This document shows positions 35,513 to 44,133 of a stretch of DNA of 64,000 bases, one piece after another. Where the stretch lies: contig JBGSQK010000017.1 of NCBI GenBank assembly GCA_041738135.1, forward strand, positions 1 through 64,000, in the 5' to 3' direction. Source of the stretch: JAGOMX01 sp041738135 (GTDB lineage Bacteria; Pseudomonadota; Alphaproteobacteria; JAGOMX01). Under the pieces are notes generated by a model. The model was not told where the DNA came from. It was given only the letters and a program-made list of their open reading frames with translations, and did not search any database. The stretch's first letter is position 1, and every line of letters starts with the position of its first letter. The position numbers were made by a program, and so were the translations under genes.

Positions 35513-37024
35513 ATGAGATTCTATTCTAAAGTGATTGGCATTCTAGTTCTTTGGCCAATATTGCCAGTATGTGGGTCTAAGTATAACCCCGATAACTATA
35601 ATAGCAATAACTATGATGTGGTAGATCCCTGCACAGGTTTGATCGCCATCCGTCCTGCCGGTGAGGAAGCGGCAGTAGCACATATGGTTGAGGGCATATC
35701 GCCTGTTGCTTCAGTTGTGGCGAATGTGGAACATGTAAAACCAATTCGAGCCTTGGTTGTGGATCCCTGTAAAATTGGCAAGGATCCATTTACAATGCTT
35801 CCCGATGATGTTTTGATCTATATACTCAAACAAAAAGGTATTCCCAAAGCAGCACACGCTGTATGCTTTAGATTCCGGAATCTAATTGCGAAAGGATTGG
35901 GATTTAATAAGTGGAGGCAGCGGAATGTCTTTTTTCAACTGCCCAATAATCTAGATAGATCAATTAAAGACCGTGTGGATGGCCACTGCATAAAATTGTA
36001 TAAAAAAGAGATAGATTTTCTAAGGTCAATGTATTGGTATTTCGGCGATGGTGTATTTTGTGTTCCCTCAACTACCCCAGTTATTGAGGGCATTGAGAGA
36101 GAAGTAGGCAGGATCAGCAGTGTAGTTACAACGATTGTTCTGGTTGATAAACAGGTAAACTTATTTCCCGTAAGGCTGTTTGAAAGACTTAATCACGTGG
36201 TTGTTCAAAATGATTGGTCTAATCCTATTAATGACTTTCGGCATTTGACTCAAAACATTAAGCAGCTAGAAATTGCAGCCGCTAACATCGCTGATTTTAA
36301 ACCCCTTTTACCATATCAAAATATCAAAAGACTCGCTCTTGGGGTAAAGGGTAGGTGCGATTTTAAGTTATTGCCTTCATTTACAAATATTCAATGCCTC
36401 AGTCTTGAAAATACTGAGTTTGTGGACTGTGCTGTTTTGGCTGAAATGACGACTCTGAAATCGCTTTCTTTGAATTTTTCCATACTCCGTAAGCGTCAAT
36501 TTTCCGAAATTGGTCAAATGAAACATTTACGTGGATTATTCTTGCGACAGACTGGCGTTGATGCAATCGCTTTTCTTAAAGGACTCACCAATTTGGAGGC
36601 TCTAGATTTATCGTGGAATCAGGACTTGAGACAGGTTAGCCCTTTGGGCTACTTAGTGTCTTTAAAGAGTTTAAGTATATGCCATACGAAAATGAATAGT
36701 TTAAGCCCTCTCAAAAATCTTAAACACTTACAAAATTTAGATATGGTGGGATTGCTAGTGCCTGATTTGCATACCCTCACGCAATTGCGTGCTATCCACA
36801 TATGGGATAGAACTGAGCTAACTTATGATCCTTATCCGCGTTTTCAGTATAAAACTGTATCAGATAGATTACCAACTCTTCAAGCAGATGATCAGTTGCT
36901 CAATGCGCAGACCGAAGCATTTTTATCTTTGCTTCAGGTAAATCCTCACGTGGGGCTTGTGGACAAACCTACCCTCAAGGATCATATGTCAACCGGTGGC
37001 GGATTTAAAGAACCCCCCGCCTGA
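35513..37024 (+). CDS. Exported F-box-like leucine-rich-repeat protein, candidate effector
   Basis: A 503-residue protein with an N-terminal signal-like segment (FYSKVIGILVLWPILPVCGS). Residues about 92-130 match an F-box (FTMLPDDVLIYILKQKG, then AVCFRFRNLI), the eukaryotic module that binds Skp1 in ubiquitin ligases. From about residue 225 to 440 there are leucine-rich repeats of the LxxLxLxxN type (NLEALDLSWN; LKSLSICHTKMNSLSPLKNL). The F-box plus LRR order is that of eukaryotic FBXL proteins, which use LRRs to choose targets. Its end overlaps hppD by 20 bases on the other strand. I used ATG 35513; a TTG just before it is possible. Confidence 0.8.
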   Translation: MRFYSKVIGILVLWPILPVCGSKYNPDNYNSNNYDVVDPCTGLIAIRPAGEEAAVAHMVEGISPVASVVANVEHVKPIRALVVDPCKIGKDPFTMLPDDVLIYILKQKGIPKAAHAVCFRFRNLIAKGLGFNKWRQRNVFFQLPNNLDRSIKDRVDGHCIKLYKKEIDFLRSMYWYFGDGVFCVPSTTPVIEGIEREVGRISSVVTTIVLVDKQVNLFPVRLFERLNHVVVQNDWSNPINDFRHLTQNIKQLEIAAANIADFKPLLPYQNIKRLALGVKGRCDFKLLPSFTNIQCLSLENTEFVDCAVLAEMTTLKSLSLNFSILRKRQFSEIGQMKHLRGLFLRQTGVDAIAFLKGLTNLEALDLSWNQDLRQVSPLGYLVSLKSLSICHTKMNSLSPLKNLKHLQNLDMVGLLVPDLHTLTQLRAIHIWDRTELTYDPYPRFQYKTVSDRLPTLQADDQLLNAQTEAFLSLLQVNPHVGLVDKPTLKDHMSTGGGFKEPPA

Positions 37025-38081
37025 TTTGATCTAGTTCCATGGCCTCAAAGAGTGCTTGGAAATTACCTTCACCAAAGCCCTGGTGACCTTTGCGTTGAAT
37101 AATTTCGAAGAAGATGGGTCCGATCACTGTGTTGGTAAATATTTGTAACAGCAATGGTTTTCCAGGTTTATCCATCTCGCCGTCCATGAGGATACTGTTC
37201 TTTTTCAGGCGCGCCTTGTCTTCATTGTGACCCGGCATACGGGTTTCCAGCAGTTCAAAATAAGTGTCAGGCACTTCTAGGAAGCTAATGCCAGTCTTTC
37301 GCAAAGCTTCGACTGTTTCATAGATATTGTCAGTGCCAAAAGCAATGTGTTGGATTCCCTCGCCGTGATACTCGCGTAAGTATTCCTCAATCTGGGATTG
37401 CTCTTCAGTACCTTCGTTGATGGGGATACGGATTTTGCCACATGGGCTGCTCATGGCTCTGGAGATTAGGCCGGTTTTTTGACCCTTGATATCGAAGTAG
37501 CGAATTTCACGGAAATTAAAGAGTTTTATATAAAAGTTCGCCCACGTGTCCATATTACCTTGATGCACATTATGCGTCAGGTGGTCCAGGTAAGTTAAGC
37601 CTACGCAGTTTTTACTTTGCGTGGCCAATGGCTCGAAATCTTGTTCATATACTTTGTGGTTATCATAATTATCCAAAAGATAAATAATGCTGTCACCAAT
37701 ACCATAAATGGCTGGGGCCTTGAATGTGGTATTGTTCGCGGCATAAGGCTTGGCGCCTCGATCGATAAGCGTTTGAAAGGCCAACTTGGCATTTTTAACC
37801 CTGAATCCCATGGCGCAAGCGCAAGGGCCGTGCTCGGACATAAAACTAGACGCAAAACTGCCTGGCTCGCCATTGATCAGAAAGTTAAGGTCACCCTGCC
37901 GGTAAAGGATAATGTTTTGACTCTTATGACGAGCAACCGGTGTAAAGCCGAGACAATCAAACAATTTCTGCAATTCCGCTGGGTCCTTGGCAGCGAATTC
38001 GACGCATTCAAAGCCATCGGTTCCGATGGGATTGTCATATGTTTCTGTTTGGTCTGAGAAATATGGCGCTGTCTGAGTCAT
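37005..38081 (-). CDS. hppD: 4-hydroxyphenylpyruvate dioxygenase
   Basis: A 358-residue Fe(II) enzyme converting 4-hydroxyphenylpyruvate to homogentisate in tyrosine breakdown. Both vicinal-oxygen-chelate halves are present. The metal ligands are in LDHLTHNV (first His), GIQHIAFG (second His) and FFEIIQRKGHQGFGEGNF (Glu). The length is normal. No other tyrosine-degradation gene lies nearby. In Legionella the same protein (legiolysin) makes a brown pigment; whether that applies here is open. It is divergent from accB. Confidence 0.96.
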   Translation of the reverse strand: MTQTAPYFSDQTETYDNPIGTDGFECVEFAAKDPAELQKLFDCLGFTPVARHKSQNIILYRQGDLNFLINGEPGSFASSFMSEHGPCACAMGFRVKNAKLAFQTLIDRGAKPYAANNTTFKAPAIYGIGDSIIYLLDNYDNHKVYEQDFEPLATQSKNCVGLTYLDHLTHNVHQGNMDTWANFYIKLFNFREIRYFDIKGQKTGLISRAMSSPCGKIRIPINEGTEEQSQIEEYLREYHGEGIQHIAFGTDNIYETVEALRKTGISFLEVPDTYFELLETRMPGHNEDKARLKKNSILMDGEMDKPGKPLLLQIFTNTVIGPIFFEIIQRKGHQGFGEGNFQALFEAMELDQIRRGVL

Positions 38082-38232
38082 TTTGTTATCTCCGATCTAT
38101 TATAATCATAAGAATAAACGGGAAACATGCCTTTGCCAAGACTGATTCTGTAAGGTCAAATCACAGAAAGCTTGCGTTTATGGGTAGAGTTGGTATAAAT
38201 GGCGAAGATAAAATTAAAAATAGGACATTTAC

Positions 38233-38688
38233 ATGGCCGATAAATTTACTTTTGATGCTGAGCTCGTAAGGCAACTGGCTGAGTTGTTGAACGAAACTGA
38301 TTTGAACGAAATTGAATACGAAGTGAACGATCACCGGATTCGTGTGGTGCGCCATCGCCAAGAACTGATGGTGGCTCCTACATACGCACAGGCAGCACCT
38401 GTTCAACAGGTTGCGCCAGCGGCTTTGTCAGTGGTGGAAGATTTCCACAAGCACCCAGGGGCCGTTAAGTCTCCCATGGTTGGCAATGCTTATGAATCTT
38501 CTGATCCGGCTTCGCCTGCTTTCGTTAAAGAGGGCGATAAGGTTACAGAAGGTCAAACTTTGCTGATTATCGAAGCCATGAAGGTTATGAACCCTATCAA
38601 AGCAACGCGTTCTGGTACGGTTAAGAAGATACTATTCCAAAACTCCCATCCTGTAGAGTTCGATGAAGTGTTAATGATCATCGAATAA
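38233..38688 (+). CDS. accB: Biotin carboxyl carrier protein of acetyl-CoA carboxylase
   Basis: A 151-residue carrier. The C-terminal biotinyl domain carries the biotin site Lys117 in EAMKVMNP, with the GDKVTEGQTLLIIEAMK context. The N-terminal part ends in an Ala/Pro/Gln linker around residues 45-65. AGGA lies upstream of the ATG. It is followed by accC after 25 bp. Confidence 0.97.
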   Translation: MADKFTFDAELVRQLAELLNETDLNEIEYEVNDHRIRVVRHRQELMVAPTYAQAAPVQQVAPAALSVVEDFHKHPGAVKSPMVGNAYESSDPASPAFVKEGDKVTEGQTLLIIEAMKVMNPIKATRSGTVKKILFQNSHPVEFDEVLMIIE

Positions 38689-38713
38689 TTCTCAAACTAA
38701 AGTTAGGTGTGTT

Positions 38714-40078
38714 ATGAAAAAAGTACTGATAGCCAATAGAGGCGAAATCGCGTTACGAATTCACAGAGCCTGTAAAGAGTTGGGTCTGCAGACGGTTGCC
38801 GTCCACTCCACAGCGGATGCCAAAGCAAAGCACGTGGTGCTTGCGGACGAAAGCGTATGTATTGGCCCTAATTCGGCCAAGGATAGCTATCTGAACATTC
38901 CATCTATTCTGTCTGCAGCCATTGTTTCTGGCGCTGATGCGATTCACCCCGGTTATGGCTTTCTTTCAGAAAATGCCGACTTTGTGTCCATGACCGAAGA
39001 GCACGGCATGACTTTTATTGGGCCCACAGCCGAACACATTAATATCATGGGCGACAAGATTACCGCTAAGGACACGGTTAAAAGTTTGGGTATCCCTGTG
39101 GTTCCGGGATCAGATGGTGCCGTTCACGATGTGGCGCAAGCCAAGAAAGTAGCTAAAGAAATCGGCTATCCAATCCTTATCAAAGCAACCAGCGGTGGCG
39201 GCGGTAAGGGTATGCAAGTGGTGCATCAGGAAAGCAAGCTAGAAGAAGCTTTCCGTATTGCTCGTAGCGAAGCCAAAGCTAACTTTGGCAACGACATGGT
39301 GTACTTTGAGAAATATCTCAGCAAGCCCCGTCACATTGAAATTCAGATTCTAGCAGACACTCACGGTAACGTGATTCACTTGGGCGAGCGCGATTGCTCG
39401 ATCCAACGTCGTCACCAAAAGGTATTCGAAGAAGCGCCATCGCCCGTCTTGGACGATGCCGCGCGTGAGGAACTGGGCGAAATTGTCCGCAAAGCCATCG
39501 AAAAGCTGGGCTATCGAGGCGCTGGTACGCTTGAATTCCTTTGGGAAAACGGTCAGTTCTATTTCATCGAAATGAACACCCGCGTTCAGGTGGAGCATCC
39601 CATCACAGAAGCCATCACTGGCGTCGATATTGTTCGCGAGCAAATCCTAATCGCTATGGGGCATCCGTTGTCCTATAAACAAGAAGACATTAAATTCCGT
39701 GGCCACGCCATCGAGTGCCGTATTAACGCAGAACATCCGGTGACCTTTATGCCTAGTCCTGGAATGATTACCACATTCCACCCACCAGGTGGTCCAGGCG
39801 TGCGTGTAGACAGCGCCATATATTCCGGCTATCAGATTCCACCTTATTACGACAGCTTGATTGCTAAACTTATCGTTCATGGCCAAACCCGTGAAGATTG
39901 CATCCAACGCTTGCGCCGTACATTGGATGAGTTTGTTATCAGTGGTATTGAAACAACCATCCCCCTGCACAAACGCTTAGTAAATGAGCCAGATATTATC
40001 TCTGGAAACTATGACATCCATTGGCTGGAAAAACTGCTAAAAGCAGACGAAACTGTTGTGGATAAAGAAGCTGCTTAG
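38714..40078 (+). CDS. accC: Biotin carboxylase of acetyl-CoA carboxylase
   Basis: A 454-residue ATP-grasp enzyme carboxylating the biotin on AccB. It has VLIANRGEIALRI at the start, the ATP loop SGGGGKGMQVV, ERDCSIQRRHQK, and the catalytic EMNTRVQVEHPITE. The length is normal. The accBC pair is a standard unit supplying malonyl-CoA to the fab genes. Confidence 0.97.
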   Translation: MKKVLIANRGEIALRIHRACKELGLQTVAVHSTADAKAKHVVLADESVCIGPNSAKDSYLNIPSILSAAIVSGADAIHPGYGFLSENADFVSMTEEHGMTFIGPTAEHINIMGDKITAKDTVKSLGIPVVPGSDGAVHDVAQAKKVAKEIGYPILIKATSGGGGKGMQVVHQESKLEEAFRIARSEAKANFGNDMVYFEKYLSKPRHIEIQILADTHGNVIHLGERDCSIQRRHQKVFEEAPSPVLDDAAREELGEIVRKAIEKLGYRGAGTLEFLWENGQFYFIEMNTRVQVEHPITEAITGVDIVREQILIAMGHPLSYKQEDIKFRGHAIECRINAEHPVTFMPSPGMITTFHPPGGPGVRVDSAIYSGYQIPPYYDSLIAKLIVHGQTREDCIQRLRRTLDEFVISGIETTIPLHKRLVNEPDIISGNYDIHWLEKLLKADETVVDKEAA

Positions 40079-40503
40079 TTTTGCTTTTGCTAGCCCTATA
40101 ATACCAATTTCTTCCGCACCTCCCCGACTCAAGGCAGGGAAGGAACGGGAGGGTTTCTACTACATACATTTTAACGGTTGCTTAATAGAACGAGCAGCCG
40201 TATAAAAACCAAGTTTTAAACTAGCTTCCACATAAATATCATGAATAGAAATAAATTTAGGTAAGTCCAGAAACCATAATCATCGGAGTTCATAACTCTG
40301 CAAATCCAATTTGCCTGTTTCATCAATGAATCAATGAACTAGTAAATCTAAGGCTATACAGATCCTTGCGCAGTTAGAAAATATATCTCGACCAAAAAAT
40401 TTTGACAGTCTGCCCTTCCCAAGAGACTTAGACTTGATTATACTAGCCTTTGAGTTATTGCCAAAGCGGTGGCAGCCAAGTATTGGGTGGAAAATATCGG
40501 AAC
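40079..40503. other. Intergenic stretch of 425 bases
   Basis: It follows accC and precedes the chemoreceptor-like gene. It contains a candidate promoter near its end (40416-40444) and a short run CCTCCCCGACTC...GGGAGGG that could pair weakly. No protein-coding or known RNA gene is evident. Confidence 0.45.
40416..40444 (+). promoter_or_regulatory. Putative promoter of the chemoreceptor-like gene
   Basis: TTCCCA (40416-40421) and TATACT (40439-40444, 5/6 matches) are spaced 17 bases apart, about 60 bases before the ATG at 40504. A perfect TTGACA at 40402-40407 has no good -10 partner. Confidence 0.35.
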
Positions 40504-41835
40504 ATGCAACAAAAACTGACACTAGCCTTTATAGGGTTTGCCCTACTACCGTTGTTTATTGTGTTACAGTGGACCTTGTCTTATATTCACAAGGACCAAA
40601 CGTTTAATCAAGCCGCGGACACATCTCGTATCATTAAAACCCAATTAGCACAGCACGTGCGCGAGCGAGTGCGGGATTTACAGTCTTTTTCCTTGAATCA
40701 AATTTTTTGGGAGCATAGCTTGGAAGAGCCCACAGCCTTCCGTCAAGATTTAGAAAGTTATAGCAATGCTTTACTAACCACACATCCGGAGTACAAACTT
40801 GTCCTTATGGTGGACAAAAATGGTATTGTACAGGTGGCAAATACGAAGGACTCTCAAGGCCATGAAATCGATACCGGCAATTTGATAGGAAAAAGTTTTG
40901 AACGTTCCACTTGGTTTCAAAAAGCTCTCGCCACGAAAGAAACGTTTATCGAAGCTCCTAAAGAAATGGCGTTTCTCAAAAGCCTATATAAGCAGGATAC
41001 CCTGAAGGTTGTTCCTGTTGCCAAATCCATACGCAACGCGGACGACCAGATTACAGGCGTTTGGGCCATATTTACGGATGCCAATTTTATCAATGACATT
41101 ATGAAAGCTTCCGCAGAAAGTGTGAATACGCCTGGCTATTTTGGTATTTATGACGGTAATGGAAATGCGGTTGCCGAGTATAATACTTTGGCCGGCAAAG
41201 ACATGGAACACTATGAGACTTCAACGGAGCTCGTTAGTTTTGAAGGTCATGATTGGTCCATCAAAAGCCATTTGCAAGAGGATACTCTTCTTGACTACTT
41301 ACTGTTATACCTCTGGCCCGTTTGCGCTGCATTTGGGCTGATTATACTTTATGCATTTGTGGTAGCTCGTCGACTGACCATACCTCTTCAACGCCTTGTT
41401 CATTCTGCTGAAGTCCTGGCCAAAGGGAACTTTAGCTTTGGTGTCCCTCATCAGGATCGTCAAGATGAGTATGGGCAGCTGGCAAGGGCGTTGATGGACT
41501 TACAACGCATTCGTAGCTCAACTAAATCCATAAAAGGTCAGACAGCAAAACCTGCAAATCAAGTACAAGTTGCTTCGCAAAAGATCGAAGACACAGTGCA
41601 GCTGATCACAGGCCTGTCGGCTCAAGCCAATATGCTTGCCCTGAATGCCTCCATGGAAGCGGTCAAAGCACATCATCTGGATGAAGTGGCAGAAAAAGCG
41701 AACGAGCTGGCCCAACGAACTTCATACAACAGCCAAGAACTGCTTAAAAAGCTTAATGAGATTAAATTGGTTTGTGATGAAATACAAAATGGCAATGGTG
41801 TGGATAAAAAGCTTTCTAAGAATCAACCTTCTTAA
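40504..41835 (+). CDS. Membrane sensor resembling a degenerate methyl-accepting chemotaxis protein
   Basis: A 443-residue protein with an N-terminal membrane helix (LTLAFIGFALLPLFIVLQW), then a periplasmic Cache-like sensor domain of about 240 residues. A second helix follows (LYLWPVCAAFGLIILYAFVV), then a HAMP domain (RRLTIPLQRLVHSAEVLAKG) and a short helical cytoplasmic part. That part contains QANMLALNASMEAVKA, recognisable as the MCP hairpin region (consensus QTNLLALNAAIEAARA), but without the GEAGRGFAVVADEVR block that should follow. I chose ATG 40504, before the first membrane helix. No che genes lie in the window. It converges with the copper ATPase and overlaps it by 20 bases. Confidence 0.72.
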   Translation: MQQKLTLAFIGFALLPLFIVLQWTLSYIHKDQTFNQAADTSRIIKTQLAQHVRERVRDLQSFSLNQIFWEHSLEEPTAFRQDLESYSNALLTTHPEYKLVLMVDKNGIVQVANTKDSQGHEIDTGNLIGKSFERSTWFQKALATKETFIEAPKEMAFLKSLYKQDTLKVVPVAKSIRNADDQITGVWAIFTDANFINDIMKASAESVNTPGYFGIYDGNGNAVAEYNTLAGKDMEHYETSTELVSFEGHDWSIKSHLQEDTLLDYLLLYLWPVCAAFGLIILYAFVVARRLTIPLQRLVHSAEVLAKGNFSFGVPHQDRQDEYGQLARALMDLQRIRSSTKSIKGQTAKPANQVQVASQKIEDTVQLITGLSAQANMLALNASMEAVKAHHLDEVAEKANELAQRTSYNSQELLKKLNEIKLVCDEIQNGNGVDKKLSKNQPS

Positions 41836-43804
41836 GCCTGAGCATCTTTGCATTTACAGCACAAATTATAGTACTGACTGACATTAGCACCGCACCAAAA
41901 GCAGGACTCAGAACTATACCCGCAGAATAGAGCGCGCCAGCAGCTAAAGGGATTGCGAACGTATTATACCCAGTGGCCCAAACAAGATTTTGGGCCATCT
42001 TACGGTAACTGGCGCGTGACAGTTTTACCAATGCCACCACATCCATGGGATTGTTTTTAACCAGTATTATGTCAGCGCTTTCTATGGCCACGTCTGTGCC
42101 GCCGCCCATCGCTATTCCCACATCAGCTTGCGCCAGCGCCGGGGCATCGTTTATGCCGTCTCCTACCATGGCAACGATCATACCTCTGTTTTGCACATCA
42201 CGCACACGGATAGCTTTGGCACCCGGTAGAACTTCTGCCACATATTCATCCAGACCTATCTCGCCAGCCACCCATTTGGCCACATATTTGTTATCGCCCG
42301 TCAGCATCATGCAATGGATGCCCATTTTCTGGAGCTCTGCAACGGCTTGCATGGACTCAGGGCGAATAATATCCGCAAGAGCGATTGCTCCCACCAGTTC
42401 ATCTTCCACCACCAGATAAACGACGGTTTTACCCTGTTGGCTGAGACCAGAAATTTGAGGGTTTTCTTTATCAAGACCGTTCTCTTGTAAATACCCTGGG
42501 CTTACGATTCTCACAGTTTTCTTCTTTATAAGTCCTTGCGCTCCAACACCTGGGATCGAAAGAAAATCTTTAACTTCTAAAAATTTATCTGTGCCCTTAA
42601 CAATACCCTTAGCTATGGGATGCTCCGAATTCTGCTCCAGGGAACCTGCATAAGAAAGCAGATCATCACGTGAATATTTTTTGTTCAAGCTAATCACATC
42701 GGTCACACCGAACTCGCCTTTGGTTAGTGTTCCCGTTTTATCAAAGATAATGGCCTGGATGTGCCTTGCATCTTCAAAGGCATTACGATTGCGGATCAAT
42801 AAACCATTGCTGGCAGCAATGGATGTGGTAACTGCTACCACCAGAGGGATAGCAAGACCAAGAGCGTGAGGACAAGTGATTATCATAACGGTAACAGCGC
42901 GTTCTACAGCATAGGATAGGTTGTCTGTAGAAATCATCATCCAGACGGAAAACGTTATGACGCCCGCGGACAAAGCTACAATGGTGAGCCAAACTGCTGC
43001 TCTGTTGGCCAGGTTTTGTGTTTCTGACTTACTGGCCTGGGCTCCCTTAACCAGTCTGATAACTCCCGATAGAAAAGCCTCATCACCCACGTGCGATACC
43101 TTTATGGTCAGCGAGCCCTCGTTATTGATAGCGCCACCGATGACCACATCTCCTTCTTTTTTAGTGACCGGTTTCGATTCACCCGTCAGCATAGATTCAT
43201 TCACCGATGATTGGCCTTTTATGACAACACCATCCGCAGGTATATTTTCGCCTGGACGGACCAACAAATGATCACCAGGACGAATTTCATGGAGCCGGAT
43301 TAAGAAAACCTGACCATCCGAATGGACAATATGAGCCGTATCGGGCAGCAGTGATGCAAGCTTTTCCAACGCCTTGCCTGCCCCCATCACGGAACGCATT
43401 TCAATCCAATGGCCAAGCAACATAATATCGATAAGCGTTGCTAGCTCCCAGAAGAAAAGCTCTCCCTTGGCTCCCAATAAGACAGCCGTACTAAAGACAT
43501 ATGCTGTGGTGATGGCAATACCAATCAGGGTCATCATACCCGGCGTGCGGCTCTTCATTTCCGTATATAGCCCATACAAAAAAGGCCATCCGCCATAAAA
43601 GAAAATAATTGTTGAGATGAAATAAAGAACCGCCGTTTCGCCTTTAAAGCTGACCAATCCTTCGAGACCAATGATCATCATGAACATAGGGGATAGCAAA
43701 AGCGCAGGGATAGTCAATACGAGGCTGATCCAAAAACGGATCTGAAAGTCGCGAATCATGTGTGAATGGCCGGTGTGGTGGTGATGTGTACGATCGTTCG
43801 TCAT
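41816..43804 (-). CDS. copB: Copper-type P1B ATPase with CPH motif (CopB-like)
   Basis: A 662-residue inner-membrane metal pump. The His-rich N-terminus (six His among residues 7-15) replaces the usual CxxC domain. TGES is at 207-210, the metal-channel motif CPH at 311-313, the phosphorylation site DKTGT at 355-359, and GDGINDAP near the end. CPH, rather than CPC, is the mark of the P1B-3 group (CopB), which exports copper and possibly silver. I chose ATG 43804, which opens the His-rich tail; earlier in-frame starts lack sense. tRNA-Leu lies upstream, divergent. Confidence 0.93.
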   Translation of the reverse strand: MTNDRTHHHHTGHSHMIRDFQIRFWISLVLTIPALLLSPMFMMIIGLEGLVSFKGETAVLYFISTIIFFYGGWPFLYGLYTEMKSRTPGMMTLIGIAITTAYVFSTAVLLGAKGELFFWELATLIDIMLLGHWIEMRSVMGAGKALEKLASLLPDTAHIVHSDGQVFLIRLHEIRPGDHLLVRPGENIPADGVVIKGQSSVNESMLTGESKPVTKKEGDVVIGGAINNEGSLTIKVSHVGDEAFLSGVIRLVKGAQASKSETQNLANRAAVWLTIVALSAGVITFSVWMMISTDNLSYAVERAVTVMIITCPHALGLAIPLVVAVTTSIAASNGLLIRNRNAFEDARHIQAIIFDKTGTLTKGEFGVTDVISLNKKYSRDDLLSYAGSLEQNSEHPIAKGIVKGTDKFLEVKDFLSIPGVGAQGLIKKKTVRIVSPGYLQENGLDKENPQISGLSQQGKTVVYLVVEDELVGAIALADIIRPESMQAVAELQKMGIHCMMLTGDNKYVAKWVAGEIGLDEYVAEVLPGAKAIRVRDVQNRGMIVAMVGDGINDAPALAQADVGIAMGGGTDVAIESADIILVKNNPMDVVALVKLSRASYRKMAQNLVWATGYNTFAIPLAAGALYSAGIVLSPAFGAVLMSVSTIICAVNAKMLRLKKVDS

Positions 43805-43937
43805 ATAGATTATCCATATTCTCTTGTGACTATCATAACATCTAAACATGACGGAGTCGTTAACAGGAATAAATAGAAATTGTATATGCAAACAAAATCG
43901 TTGACGTACTGAAATTCTTGGCTATTATGCGAGTGTT

Positions 43938-44024
43938 GCCCCTGTGGCGGAACTGGTAGACGCGGCAGACTCAAAATCTGTTGATTTTACGATCGTGGGA
44001 GTTCGAGTCTCCCCGGGGGCACCA
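43938..44024 (+). tRNA. tRNA-Leu(CAA)
   Basis: An 87-base class II tRNA. The acceptor stem GCCCCTG/CGGGGGC is followed by ACCA. The anticodon stem GCAGA/TCTGT holds loop CTCAAAA (anticodon CAA, reading TTG). A long variable arm (about TTGATTTTACGATCG) follows, and the T-arm is GAGTTCGAGTCTC. The long variable arm fits leucine. Confidence 0.95.
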
Positions 44025-44103
44025 TTTTATCCCGCCAATCCTCATTAATCCAAATCACACTGAATTAAATAGAATTTTCTTGCATAAATATCCTAGCGGG
44101 GGT

Positions 44104-44127
44104 TTGGGGGCGGTAATGAGCCCCCAA
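44104..44127 (+). terminator. GC-rich hairpin downstream of tRNA-Leu and hslU
   Basis: A perfect 8-bp stem TTGGGGGC/GCCCCCAA with an 8-base loop is followed on the plus strand by TTTAATTT. It lies 80 bases after tRNA-Leu and 6 bases beyond the hslU stop. It could end either transcript, though the T-rich tail favours the plus strand. Confidence 0.5.
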
Positions 44128-44133
44128 TTTAAT

